The translations under genes were made by a program, and so were the position numbers. A DNA stretch of 23,010 nucleotides. It comes from Candidatus Dadabacteria bacterium UBA2774. GTDB lineage: Bacteria > Desulfobacterota_D > UBA1144 > Nemesobacterales > UBA2774. Positions 14,825-23,010 of this stretch are shown here, piece after piece. Where the stretch lies: the NCBI GenBank assembly GCA_002352485.1, contig DEIM01000094.1, positions 529-23,538 of the forward strand, in the 5' to 3' direction. Numbering within the stretch: position 1 is the stretch's first letter; the number at the start of each line of letters is the position of its first letter. The notes under the pieces were generated by a model. The model was not told where the DNA came from and did no database searches. It was given only the letters and a program-made list of their open reading frames with translations.

Positions 14825-15112
14825 ATGACATCCAAAGTTAAAACAACCGCCGTTAATCTTTTTAGAACGGATAAAAATACAGATGGAAAATCTGTAGTCT
14901 TGAGTTTAAAGAGTTCAATGTTCATTAGAAAACTCAAGTATTTACTCTCCGCGTTTAATCAAAATCGCTTCAGGAGTTTTTGTTACATTTTTATATGTAG
15001 GATGTGTAAGGTGTCAGAAATTCATACAAAAACCCCCTTACATATTGTTGAATTATCGAGGATGCCGTGCATACGATACATCGGAGTTAATGTGCTCTTT
15101 AATCAAGTATAG
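14825..15112 (+). CDS. Small hypothetical protein, doubtful
   Basis: A 95-codon frame with a good ribosome site (CGGGAGG, 10 bases before ATG) and a plausible promoter upstream. The product (MTSKVKTTAVNLFRTDKNTDG, then basic and Ile/Leu-rich stretches, four cysteines) resembles nothing I recognise. It has no signal peptide or clear transmembrane segment. From about 14930 onward a second frame (ending TAG near 15160) is also open and contains a hydrophobic stretch VFVTFLYVGCV, so this may be a frameshifted relic, or the RBS and first codons may be real and the rest decayed. Confidence in a functional protein is low. Confidence 0.35.
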   Translation: MTSKVKTTAVNLFRTDKNTDGKSVVLSLKSSMFIRKLKYLLSAFNQNRFRSFCYIFICRMCKVSEIHTKTPLHIVELSRMPCIRYIGVNVLFNQV

Positions 15113-15119
15113 TGCGTTA

Positions 15120-15162
15120 AATGACTCATTCATTTTCCGCATAAGTTTCGAAATGGTATAGA
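15120..15162 (+). promoter_or_regulatory. Possible operator and -10 region of the nar cluster
   Basis: AATGA-C-TCATT (15120-15130) is an 11-bp perfect palindrome. TATAGA (15157-15162) could be a -10 element; at 17 bp upstream only TTTCCG is found, so activation by a regulator would be needed. No FNR/CRP-type TTGAT-N4-ATCAA box was found. Confidence 0.3.
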
Positions 15163-15193
15163 GATTGCACTAAAAAATTTGATGAAAAGTTAG

Positions 15194-16156
15194 ATGAGGA
15201 ACTTCATGAAAAAACAAAACTTTCAGTTGATCGGCCGGAACAATAACAAAGGATTAAACTTTTGCGCTCTCTTCTTTATTGTAGTATCGGTACTTATAAT
15301 TGGCAATTCGGTTTGCTATGCCGCAGAGGCCGATCAGCATGAAGGAGCCCAGTATTTTAATCAGGTGTGTTCTGCCTGCCATACGATAAACGGAGGCAGA
15401 CTCGTTGGTCCTGACCTGGTGAACGTTCAAGAAAGAAGAAGCGATGAATGGCTTGGGCAGTTCATAAAATCATCCCAAACGCTTATTCAAAGCGGCGACC
15501 CTCAAGCCGTAGCCGTTTTTGAGGAATTTAACAGTATGGTCATGCCCGATGCCCCTTTTACCGATGAGCAGATAACTGCAATTATCGGTTATATAGAAGT
15601 TGCAAGCGGCGGCGGTGAAGAAACTGTCGGTGATGGAAGTGAAGATGCAGTCGATCCGGAAGTTCTTAGCGAGGAGGCTGCTTTAATTGAAACGGGCGCG
15701 GCGAGTATCGAAAAAGATATTATTTTGGGTCAGAATCTCTTCCAGGGCAAAATACGGCTGCAAAACGGCGGCCCTTCTTGCATCTCGTGTCATCACGTAA
15801 AGAATGATGCGGTGATCGGCGGCGGTATTTTGGCCAGAGAGCTTACAACCGTGTTCTCAAGGATGGGCGAGCCGGGTGTTCGTGCGATTTTAGGAAGCTC
15901 TCCATTTCCCGTGATGCAGCAGGCATACCTTAACAAATCCCTGACGGATGAAGAAATATTTGCAATAGTTTCATTTTTGGAGCAGGCGGATAGAGACCAT
16001 ATGTTTCAGCAGCCAAGGGACTATGGCGTCAAGTTGGCCGGCACTGGTGTTGTTGGGCTGATGGTGCTATTGGGTGTTTATTCCGTACTTTGGCGTAACC
16101 GCAAGACGAAGCCTGTTAACAAGAGCATTTTCGACAGGCAGGGTAAGTCACAATAA
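15194..16156 (+). CDS. Membrane-anchored diheme cytochrome c (NarC-like)
   Basis: 320 residues. An N-terminal hydrophobic segment (CALFFIVVSVLIIGNSVCYAA, about 24-44) is an export signal. Two heme c attachment motifs are seen: CSACH at 59-63 and CISCH at 196-200, each followed at a distance by a methionine that could be the sixth ligand (SMVMPDAPF; SPFPVMQQAY). So there are two cytochrome c domains joined by an acidic linker. Near the C-terminus GTGVVGLMVLLGVYSVLW is a transmembrane anchor, followed by a basic tail. It lies 64 bp before narG on the same strand. In Thermus the nar operon begins with narC, a diheme cytochrome c required for nitrate reductase; this gene is in the same place and likely exchanges electrons with NarI or the quinone pool. 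ATG 15206 may be the real start, since GATGAGGA lies just before it; the protein then begins MKKQNF. Confidence 0.85.
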   Translation: MRNFMKKQNFQLIGRNNNKGLNFCALFFIVVSVLIIGNSVCYAAEADQHEGAQYFNQVCSACHTINGGRLVGPDLVNVQERRSDEWLGQFIKSSQTLIQSGDPQAVAVFEEFNSMVMPDAPFTDEQITAIIGYIEVASGGGEETVGDGSEDAVDPEVLSEEAALIETGAASIEKDIILGQNLFQGKIRLQNGGPSCISCHHVKNDAVIGGGILARELTTVFSRMGEPGVRAILGSSPFPVMQQAYLNKSLTDEEIFAIVSFLEQADRDHMFQQPRDYGVKLAGTGVVGLMVLLGVYSVLWRNRKTKPVNKSIFDRQGKSQ

Positions 16157-16220
16157 TGCGTAGTCTAACAATGATGAAAAAAAGGTTTAACAAATCTAAA
16201 GACAAGACGAGGAAGGCCAA

Positions 16221-19200
16221 ATGAGCTGGATACAAGACATTATTTCTCCCCAAACAAGAAAATGGGAGGAGTTCTATAGAAACCGCTTTCAGCACGACCG
16301 TGTCGTGAGAAGCACCCATGGCGTTAATTGTACAGGTGGATGCTCCTGGCAGATTTATGTAAAGGAGGGGATTGTTACCTGGGAAACGCAGCAGCTGGAT
16401 TATCCGCTTCTTGAAGACTCCCTTCCTCCTTATGAGCCTCGCGGATGTCAAAGGGGAATATCGTTCTCATGGTATTTATACAGCCCGCTGAGAATTAAAT
16501 ACCCTTTAATCAGGAGTGCGCTCATTGATGCTTACAGAGAAGAAAAACAAAAAACGGGAGATTCGCTGACAGCATGGGAGAATCTTCAGAATAACGAAGA
16601 AAAAAGAAAACAATATCAACAGGCCCGCGGCAAGGGCGGTTTCAGAAGGGTTCACTGGGACGAAGTTCTGGAAATAATGGCGGCTGCCAATATCCATACA
16701 GCCAAGAAATATGGACCGGACAGGGTAATTGGGTTCTCCCCGATTCCGGCAATGTCCATGCTTAGTTATGCTGCCGGCGCAAGGTTCCTTCAGCTCTTCG
16801 GCGGCGTAAACCTAAGTTTTTACGATTGGTACTGTGATCTCCCCACTGCATTCCCGGAAATATGGGGTGAACAAACGGATGTGTGTGAGAGTGCCGACTG
16901 GTATAACTCGAAAATGATTGCGGACATGGGCGCGTGTCTTAACATGACACGAACCCCGGACTGCCATTTCTTCGCAGAATCGCGGCATAACGGGACAAAA
17001 GCCGTTGTCTTTTCCCCTGATTTTAGCCAGGTATGCAAATACGCGGATCAGTGGGTGCCGCTGCACGCAGGTAGCGACGGTGCTTTCTGGATGGCCGTTA
17101 CTCACGTTATTTTAAACGAATTCCATCATACAAATACTACGCCTTACTTCATTGATTATGTAAAAAAATATACGGACAGCCCGTTCTTGATTAAGCTCGA
17201 GAAAGACGGTGATCATTACAAGCCGGGCAGGTTGCTCAGGGCAAATGAACTTGAGGCACACCGGGATATTGAGAACGGCGACTGGAAGTTCCTTCAGATT
17301 GACACGAGCTCTGGAGAGCTTGTTGTACCCAAGGGCACAGTGGGGTCGCGCTGGGATAAAACACAGGGCAACTGGAATATTAAATTTGAGAATATCGTAA
17401 ATGACCAGCCCTATGATCCGTTATTAACTTTACTAGAGAATAAAGAAGAAGTGCTGCAAACCGAGTTTACAGAGTACGGGCTGGACAAGAAATCACTGCG
17501 CGGCGTCCCTGTAAGATATATCGAGACATCGAGCGGAAGAGTGCCGGTTACTACCGTATATGACCTCATTATGGCTCAATATGGAGTTGGAAGGGGGCTG
17601 GAGGGCGATTACCCGGCGGATTACACGGACAAGAACGCCGCCTACACTCCGGCATGGCAGGAGATATTTACCGGTGTGGATTCCAAAACAGTGTTGCAAT
17701 TTGCAAGAGAGTGGGCGAATACCGCCAACGCAACTGAGGGCAAATGCATGATCATTATCGGTGCCGGTATAAACCACTGGTACCATTCAAACCTGATGTA
17801 CCGCGCCGGGGCTATGGCCTTGATGATGTGCGGCTGCGTAGGCAAAAATGGTGGCGGTCTTAACCACTATGTGGGACAGGAAAAACTTGCTCCTTCCGAT
17901 TCTTGGGGAAGCCTCGCCTTTGCAAAAGACTGGCAGGGGCCGTCTCGGCTTCAACAGGCGCCACTGTGGCATTACATTAATACGTCTCAGTATCGCTATG
18001 ATGGCCAGTTTTCAAAATATAATACCGTGCCCGATAATGACACAACAAGGCAGCACACGGCTGATCAGATCTATAAATCGGTGCGAATGGGCAATATGCC
18101 GTTTTATCCACAGTACAAACAGAACACTCTTGAGCTCAGTAAAGAGGCTCTCGAAAATGGCGCGAAGGATGATGAGGGCATCAAGCAGCATGTGCTTGAA
18201 AAGCTCAAATCAAAGGAGCTTGAGTATTCCGTCGGGGACCCCGAAGCACAAGAGAACTTCCCCAGAGTCTGGTACATATGGCGAGGAAATGCCATTATGG
18301 GCAGCATGAAGGGGCATGAGTACTGTCTCAAACATTATCTCGGAACGCATTCAAACGCCATTGGCGAGGATTCAGAAGACCATACACAGGAAGTAAACTG
18401 GCATGAAGTGGCCCCTACCGGGAAGATGGATTTGGTTGTTGATCTGAATTTCCGGATGGATTCCTCTGCGCTTTATTCGGACATAGTGCTACCTGCCGCG
18501 TCGTGGTACGAAAAAGCCGATTTGAACAGCACTGACATGCACTCATTCATACATCCGCTTTCTGCTGCTATTGCACCTGTATGGGAATCGAAAACCGACT
18601 GGGATATATTTAAAGAGCTCGCCAGGGTAACAAGCGAGGTAGCTGTAAAACATCTGGCGGAACCTCAAAAGGATATTGTAAATCTTCCCCTTTCACACGA
18701 CACAGCCGATGAGATATCTCAGCCCGAGGTAAAGGATTGGTATAAGGGAGAATGTGAAGCCATTCCCGGAAAAACCATGCATAAGATTGCTGTTGTGGAT
18801 CGGGATTACACGCAAATATACAATAAGTTCATTTCCCTGGGTGAAGGAATCAGAAATAACGGTCTGGGTGCCCACGGGAACCACTACATGTGTGAAGACG
18901 AGTATGACGAGCTTATCGAATCCAATCATTTCCCGGTTGAAAAACAAAACGGAAAAACACTCCCTTCTATTAAAGAAGATGTGTCAGCCGCTAACGTTGT
19001 CCTGCACCTTTCTACTTTGACTAACGGAAAGCTGACTCATAGGGCATATGAAAATATGGAGAAAAAGTCCGGTCTTAAGCTGGCCGATCTTTCGGAAGGC
19101 AGTCAGGACGTAAGGATCAATTATCAGGACCTGCAAGCCCAGCCCAGGAGATACAACACCTCCCCGCTGTGGTCAGGCATTATGAATAAAGGACGGGCGT

Positions 19201-19835
19201 ATGCGGCGTACACATACAATGTCGATAAGCTCATCCCCTGGCGGACGCTGACAGGGCGCCAGCATTTTTATCTGGACCATGAGATGTATCTTGATTATGG
19301 AGAGAACCTGCCGACTTACAAGCCTTCGCCAAAACCCGAAGTGTACGGTGATTTGAAGCAAACCCTTAAAGACGGCGATGCCAAGGTGCTTAACTGTCTG
19401 ACTCCACACGGCAAATGGCATATTCATTCGACCTATATGGAAAACCTCAGAATGCTCACCCTCTCACGTGGGTGTGAGCCGTGCTGGATGAGCGAAACAG
19501 ATGCCGCTGAGCTGGGGATAAAAGATAATGACTGGGTGGAAGTCTATAACGACCACGGGGTTTACTGTACCAGGGCAGTTGTCAGCTCGCGTATTCCAAA
19601 AGGCGTGTGCATCGTGTACCACGTTCCCGAGCGGACGACGGGTATCCCCAAATCGCAGGTTCGCGGAAATAAACGCGCCGGCGGACACAACAGCTTTACA
19701 CGTATTCACCTTAAGCCCAATTTCTTGTCCGGAGGATACGGGCAATTCTCCTATCATTTTAATTACTGGGGACCTATTGCCCCCCAGCGTGATACCCATG
19801 TAACGATAACAAAAATGGATAAAGTCATATTTTAA
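16221..19835 (+). CDS. narG: Respiratory nitrate reductase alpha subunit (molybdopterin, NarG)
   Basis: 1204 residues, close to E. coli NarG (1247), with strong similarity along its length. THGVNCTGGCSW and RGCQRG supply the FS0 [4Fe-4S] ligands His33, Cys37, Cys41 and Cys76. SFYDWYCDLP contains Asp206, equivalent to the molybdenum ligand Asp222 of E. coli. Further blocks: GFSPIPAMSM, GAGINHWYHSNLMYR, GCVGKNGGG, LYSDIVLPAASWYEK, HPLSAAIAPVWESK, LIPWRTLTGRQHFYLDH and LTPHGKWHIHSTY. No twin-arginine signal is seen, so the site is cytoplasmic, like E. coli NarG. It reduces nitrate to nitrite at the bis-MGD cofactor. The family also includes some nitrite oxidoreductases of the Nitrobacter type working in reverse; the sequence alone does not separate them, but the narGHJI set favours reduction. 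RBS GAGGAAGG precedes ATG 16221. Confidence 0.96.
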   Translation: MSWIQDIISPQTRKWEEFYRNRFQHDRVVRSTHGVNCTGGCSWQIYVKEGIVTWETQQLDYPLLEDSLPPYEPRGCQRGISFSWYLYSPLRIKYPLIRSALIDAYREEKQKTGDSLTAWENLQNNEEKRKQYQQARGKGGFRRVHWDEVLEIMAAANIHTAKKYGPDRVIGFSPIPAMSMLSYAAGARFLQLFGGVNLSFYDWYCDLPTAFPEIWGEQTDVCESADWYNSKMIADMGACLNMTRTPDCHFFAESRHNGTKAVVFSPDFSQVCKYADQWVPLHAGSDGAFWMAVTHVILNEFHHTNTTPYFIDYVKKYTDSPFLIKLEKDGDHYKPGRLLRANELEAHRDIENGDWKFLQIDTSSGELVVPKGTVGSRWDKTQGNWNIKFENIVNDQPYDPLLTLLENKEEVLQTEFTEYGLDKKSLRGVPVRYIETSSGRVPVTTVYDLIMAQYGVGRGLEGDYPADYTDKNAAYTPAWQEIFTGVDSKTVLQFAREWANTANATEGKCMIIIGAGINHWYHSNLMYRAGAMALMMCGCVGKNGGGLNHYVGQEKLAPSDSWGSLAFAKDWQGPSRLQQAPLWHYINTSQYRYDGQFSKYNTVPDNDTTRQHTADQIYKSVRMGNMPFYPQYKQNTLELSKEALENGAKDDEGIKQHVLEKLKSKELEYSVGDPEAQENFPRVWYIWRGNAIMGSMKGHEYCLKHYLGTHSNAIGEDSEDHTQEVNWHEVAPTGKMDLVVDLNFRMDSSALYSDIVLPAASWYEKADLNSTDMHSFIHPLSAAIAPVWESKTDWDIFKELARVTSEVAVKHLAEPQKDIVNLPLSHDTADEISQPEVKDWYKGECEAIPGKTMHKIAVVDRDYTQIYNKFISLGEGIRNNGLGAHGNHYMCEDEYDELIESNHFPVEKQNGKTLPSIKEDVSAANVVLHLSTLTNGKLTHRAYENMEKKSGLKLADLSEGSQDVRINYQDLQAQPRRYNTSPLWSGIMNKGRAYAAYTYNVDKLIPWRTLTGRQHFYLDHEMYLDYGENLPTYKPSPKPEVYGDLKQTLKDGDAKVLNCLTPHGKWHIHSTYMENLRMLTLSRGCEPCWMSETDAAELGIKDNDWVEVYNDHGVYCTRAVVSSRIPKGVCIVYHVPERTTGIPKSQVRGNKRAGGHNSFTRIHLKPNFLSGGYGQFSYHFNYWGPIAPQRDTHVTITKMDKVIF

Positions 19836-19877
19836 GGAAAAACGTCTTGATTAAATACAGAAACAGAGGATACGAAA

Positions 19878-21425
19878 ATGGATGTTAGATCTCAAGTTTC
19901 AATGGTTTTTCACCTTGATAAATGTATAGGGTGCCATACATGTTCTATTGCATGTAAAAATATCTGGACCGATCGTAAAGGTGCGGAATATATGTGGTGG
20001 AATAATGTAGAAACTAAACCCGGAACGGGGTATCCGGGGAAATGGGAGAATCAGGATATTTATAAAGGCGGCTGGGAAAAAGACGGCGACAGCATAGCTC
20101 TTAAGGGAGCGGGCAAGAAAAAGGGGCTTCTCAACATCTTTCATAACCCCAATATGCCTATGATCGATGATTACTATGAACCATTTACCTATAAATACCT
20201 GGATTTAATTGAGTCGCCCGCATCTGATGACCAGCCTACGGCACGCCCCGTTTCTCTTATTACAGGCAAACCCATTGATATTAAGATGGGGCCAAACTGG
20301 GATGATGATTTAAGTGGTACTCCCGATTATGCGAGAAACGACCCGAACCTTGAAGGGCTTACTCCGGCTGAGCAGGATGCCATGTTCCAACTGGAAAAGA
20401 TGGCCTTTTTCTACCTTCCCCGTATCTGTAATCACTGTTTGAACCCTGCCTGTGTTGCTGCCTGCCCCTCTGGCGCAATTTATAAAAGAGGCGAGGACGG
20501 CGTGGTGCTTATTAACCAGGATGTTTGTCGTGCCTGGAGAATGTGTGTAACTGCATGTCCTTATAAAAAATCGTATTACAACTGGAATAATGGAAAATCG
20601 GAAAAATGCATCCTGTGCTATCCTCGTATTGAAGCCGGGTTTGCTCCTGCATGCATGCACTCCTGCGTCGGACGTATCAGATACTTGGGCGTCATACTCT
20701 ACGATGCGGATCAAATCGAAAGCGCGGCATCCGCGGACGAGAGCGAGCTTGTCGATAAACAGCTAGATATGCTCTTGGATCCCTACGATCCGGAAGTTAT
20801 TAAAGCAGCCAAAGCCAATGGAGTTTCGGATTCGACTATAAACGCGGCTCAGGGCTCGCCCACGTATAAATTTGTGAAAAAATGGGGTTTGGCACTGCCG
20901 CTCCACGCAGAATACAGAACCCTGCCGATGTTATTTTACGTGCCGCCGCTCCTGCCCGTTATGGCTTCTGTAACAGAAGTCTCGAAAGATCAAAATGACA
21001 ATTTAAACCCTATTGCTAAACAATGGACCGATAGTTGGCTTTATGATACGAGCACAGAGGAGTTGTGGGGAACCATCGATCAGGCCCGCTTACCCTTAAA
21101 GTATATGGCCAATATGTTCGGGGCCGGTGATGAGAGCAAAATAAAGGGTCAGCTTCAAAAGTTGATGGCGGTTCGTATCTATCGAAGATGGAAAACCGTA
21201 GGTGATATTTCTGAAGAGAAAGTAAATGAGGTTTTAAAGGATACGAATCTTACCGCGGAGCTTGCTGATGAAATCTACAACCTTACTTCTTTAGCAAAAT
21301 TTGATGACCGCTTTAATGTGCCTCCCGCACACCGGGAGCAGGCGATCGAAATGCTTGAATTTGCCGGCGATGAAAAGGGCAGCACGGGATTTGGTATAAA
21401 AGAGAAAGTACAGAGGGGATTGTAG
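19878..21425 (+). CDS. narH: Respiratory nitrate reductase beta subunit (four Fe-S clusters, NarH)
   Basis: 515 residues, the size of E. coli NarH (512). The first cysteine group is CIGCHTCSIAC (16-26), at the same residue numbers as in E. coli. The others are CNHCLNPACVAACPSGA, then CRAWRMCVTACPYKK and CILCYPRIEAGFAPACMHSC. In CRAWRMC a tryptophan stands in place of the second cysteine, the mark of the [3Fe-4S] cluster FS4. YLGVILYDAD and YVPPLLPVMA are further NarH blocks. It passes electrons from the heme subunit NarI to NarG. The start at 19878 has AGAGGA upstream and lies 42 bp after narG. The narJ ATG follows 3 bp after its stop, so the genes are surely co-transcribed. Confidence 0.96.
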   Translation: MDVRSQVSMVFHLDKCIGCHTCSIACKNIWTDRKGAEYMWWNNVETKPGTGYPGKWENQDIYKGGWEKDGDSIALKGAGKKKGLLNIFHNPNMPMIDDYYEPFTYKYLDLIESPASDDQPTARPVSLITGKPIDIKMGPNWDDDLSGTPDYARNDPNLEGLTPAEQDAMFQLEKMAFFYLPRICNHCLNPACVAACPSGAIYKRGEDGVVLINQDVCRAWRMCVTACPYKKSYYNWNNGKSEKCILCYPRIEAGFAPACMHSCVGRIRYLGVILYDADQIESAASADESELVDKQLDMLLDPYDPEVIKAAKANGVSDSTINAAQGSPTYKFVKKWGLALPLHAEYRTLPMLFYVPPLLPVMASVTEVSKDQNDNLNPIAKQWTDSWLYDTSTEELWGTIDQARLPLKYMANMFGAGDESKIKGQLQKLMAVRIYRRWKTVGDISEEKVNEVLKDTNLTAELADEIYNLTSLAKFDDRFNVPPAHREQAIEMLEFAGDEKGSTGFGIKEKVQRGL

Positions 21426-21428
21426 ATT

Positions 21429-22103
21429 ATGAATCTTATACATTACACGCTGTTGGCTGATCTGTTTGGGTATCCTGACGGCGCATACCCTCAAAAAGTA
21501 ACGGATATTCAGAAATTTATAAGCGACAATTACCCTGAAGCTTCCCGAGATATGGATAAGTTTGCGGAGCTTCTTCCAGCGCATGACCTGAATAAAATGG
21601 AAGAGTTATACATCCGCTCTTTCGATGTTCAATCTATTACGACAATGGATATTGGATATGTTCTCTTCGGCGATGATTATAAGAGAGGGGAATTGCTTTC
21701 TAACCTGAACCGCGAGCACGTTAAAACCGACAACGACTGCGGTAGCGAACTAGCCGATCACCTACCTAATCTTCTGCGGTTGGTTTCAAAATTAGATGAT
21801 CAGGAATTGATTCTTGAAATGATTGAAGAGCTTATTGTCCCGGCGCTTAAGAAGATGATTAGTGAGTTTGAACCGGATCGACTGGAGAAGAAAAAGGAAC
21901 TATACAAGAAGCATTATAAGACATTGATCGAATCACCCGGAGATAGTTCATTAATGTATTTAAGCGGTCTTAAAGCTCTGGACAAGGTAATAAGAAAAGA
22001 TTTCTCCATCGTTGATAAGCCGGAAAAAAGGCAAACGATAGATTTTTTACAATCGCTTGATACCGAGATAAAAATAGAAATAGAAAACGATGTTAAAACA
22101 TAG
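21429..22103 (+). CDS. narJ: Nitrate reductase assembly chaperone NarJ
   Basis: 224 residues, mainly helical and acidic, of the TorD/NarJ (delta subunit) family. Typical parts are the N-terminal ADLFGYPDGAYPQKVTDIQKFI, the central LEELYIRSFDVQ-type block (seen as MEELYIRSFDVQSITTMDIGYVLFGDDYKRGELLSNL) and DHLPNLLRLVSKL. NarJ binds the NarG N-terminus, helps insert the molybdenum cofactor and Fe-S cluster, and is not part of the final enzyme. It starts 3 bp after narH; its ribosome site GAGGGG lies inside the last codons of narH, indicating translational coupling. The next gene, narI, follows after 18 bp. Confidence 0.92.
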   Translation: MNLIHYTLLADLFGYPDGAYPQKVTDIQKFISDNYPEASRDMDKFAELLPAHDLNKMEELYIRSFDVQSITTMDIGYVLFGDDYKRGELLSNLNREHVKTDNDCGSELADHLPNLLRLVSKLDDQELILEMIEELIVPALKKMISEFEPDRLEKKKELYKKHYKTLIESPGDSSLMYLSGLKALDKVIRKDFSIVDKPEKRQTIDFLQSLDTEIKIEIENDVKT

Positions 22104-22121
22104 ACAAAGAGGGTGAATGTT

Positions 22122-22871
22122 ATGGAACCAGTAAGCGCTTTTGTTAATCTGTATAACAATTTCTTTTTTATAGCACTTCCCTATATCGCAGTTATTGTTT
22201 TTCTGGTAGGTACCATATATAGGTATCGGTCGACTTCGTTCGGATTCTCTTCGTTGTCCTCTCAGTTCCTGGAAGGAAAGAAACTATTCTGGGGATCTAT
22301 TCCTTTCCATATCGGCATTTTGGTCGTGTTTCTCGGGCACTTAACTGCCTTTCTTCTCCCCAAAGAGACACTTCTGTGGAACAGTGAGCCTATTCGTCTC
22401 ATCGCCCTTGAAGTGACGGGTTTCATATTTGGCTTAAGCGTTCTTTTCGGGCTGGTTAGTCTGTTTATACGGCGGATAAGCAATGCCAGGTTAAGAGTAG
22501 TTACATCTAAAATGGACATTATTGTCGAATTATTATTAATTGCCGTAGTGATACTCGGCTGCTGGATCGCATTGGGTTATAGATGGGGTTCATCATGGTT
22601 CGCAGCCGACTTATCGCCCTATCTGTGGTCCATAGTAAAATTAAGTCCTCAAATAGATGCTGTCTCGGCAATGCCGGTAGTTATCAAGCTCCATATCATT
22701 TTAGCTTTTATTATAATGCTCCTTTTTCCCTTTACTAGATTGGTTCACTTTTTAGTTGCACCGCTCCACTACATCGTACGTCCGTACCAGAAAGTGGTTT
22801 GGAATTGGGATCGAAAAGCGATCCGTGACCCTAACACGCCTTGGTCACCGACCCCTCCGAAAAACAATTAA
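22122..22871 (+). CDS. narI: Respiratory nitrate reductase gamma subunit (cytochrome b, NarI)
   Basis: 249 residues from ATG 22122; a GTG at 22113 would add three residues, but AGAGGGTG sits 8-15 bases before 22122, so the ATG is preferred. Five hydrophobic helices are seen. Four histidines at 63, 73, 191 and 209 occur in FHIGILVVFLGHL and LHIILAFIIMLLFPFTRLVHFL. Their 10- and 18-residue spacings match the heme b ligands of E. coli NarI (His56, 66, 187, 205). It oxidises quinol at the periplasmic side and gives electrons through two b hemes to NarH. The sequence between the helix pairs differs from E. coli, with an extra segment LGYRWGSSWFAADLSPYLWS. The C-terminal tail (RDPNTPWSPTPPKNN) is longer than usual. 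Confidence 0.95.
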   Translation: MEPVSAFVNLYNNFFFIALPYIAVIVFLVGTIYRYRSTSFGFSSLSSQFLEGKKLFWGSIPFHIGILVVFLGHLTAFLLPKETLLWNSEPIRLIALEVTGFIFGLSVLFGLVSLFIRRISNARLRVVTSKMDIIVELLLIAVVILGCWIALGYRWGSSWFAADLSPYLWSIVKLSPQIDAVSAMPVVIKLHIILAFIIMLLFPFTRLVHFLVAPLHYIVRPYQKVVWNWDRKAIRDPNTPWSPTPPKNN

Positions 22872-22896
22872 AAGATAACATCGTGGAGAGAGTGAT

Positions 22897-23010
22897 ATGA
22901 AAAGACCTATACCAGTCAACATAAAAAATAAATTTGATAAAGTAACAAAGCAGCCCGAAAAAGATGTTCACGATGAGCTGTCTCCAATGGATCCTCCCGA
23001 TGGGTACTTG
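22897..23010 (+). CDS. Start of an unidentified gene after narI (38 codons visible)
   Basis: ATG at 22897 with GTGGAGAGAG as ribosome site, 25 bp after narI, same strand, open to the window end. The visible residues (MKRPIPVNIKNKFDKVTKQP, then EKDVHDELSPMDPPDGYL) are hydrophilic, rich in Lys, Asp and Pro, with no signal peptide and no known motif. Position suggests another member of the nar operon. A NarK-type transporter with a cytoplasmic extension or another accessory protein would be possible, but nothing in these 38 residues decides it. Confidence 0.7.
   Translation, partial: MKRPIPVNIKNKFDKVTKQPEKDVHDELSPMDPPDGYL

Noticed and set aside
17848..18309. 153-codon plus-strand frame inside narG
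   Set aside because: It overlaps narG in another frame, where NarG similarity to known proteins continues without interruption.
22113..22121. GTG at 22113 as narI start
   Set aside because: The Shine-Dalgarno AGAGGGTG overlaps this codon and is correctly spaced for ATG 22122.
1..23010. CRISPR arrays, insertion sequences, toxin-antitoxin or phage-defence genes
   Set aside because: No regularly spaced short repeats, transposase motifs or recognisable defence proteins were found on either strand.

Overview
The window looks like a chromosomal segment from an uncultured Gram-negative bacterium that respires nitrate. The pointers are an outer-membrane porin, an RpoH-type sigma factor, a membrane-bound NarGHJI nitrate reductase and a surface protein with an IPTL-CTERM sorting tail. 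A deltaproteobacterial, Dadabacteria-like or similar lineage would fit, but this is a guess from gene content and not a measured placement. No transposase, integrase, CRISPR array or rRNA was seen.

Region 1 (1-7454) is housekeeping: purL on the minus strand (3' end outside the window), then on the plus strand a PrsW-family membrane protease, rlmN and alaS. rpoH lies on the minus strand, its stop codon directly abutting the alaS stop. A tRNA-Asn(GTT) with its own promoter and encoded CCA follows.

Region 2 (about 7455-12600) is an accessory, partly decayed and AT-rich stretch. It opens with the C-terminal remnant of a PlsC-type acyltransferase. Then come an intact secreted IPTL-CTERM protein with a very strong terminator, a decayed second copy of that gene's 3' end (the Trp of the signature is now an amber stop), and a GAF/LuxR-type regulator. 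A broken gene for a secreted protein of NHL-like and beta-helix-like repeats follows (start codon lost, frameshifts), and then about 600 bp without an intact gene but with several inverted repeats. The picture is a cell-surface locus, one gene intact and others decaying.

Region 3 (12605-23010) is the nitrate respiration locus. On the minus strand lie an alginate-export-type porin and an Rrf2-family regulator with three cysteines. On the plus strand, after a small doubtful ORF, come a membrane-anchored diheme cytochrome c (NarC-like) and narG, narH, narJ and narI, followed by the first 38 codons of another gene. NarG binds the molybdenum cofactor and one Fe-S cluster, NarH four Fe-S clusters, NarI two b hemes; NarJ is the assembly chaperone. 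The diheme cytochrome directly upstream recalls the Thermus narCGHJI layout. The Rrf2 protein is a reasonable candidate regulator of the cluster, by position only.
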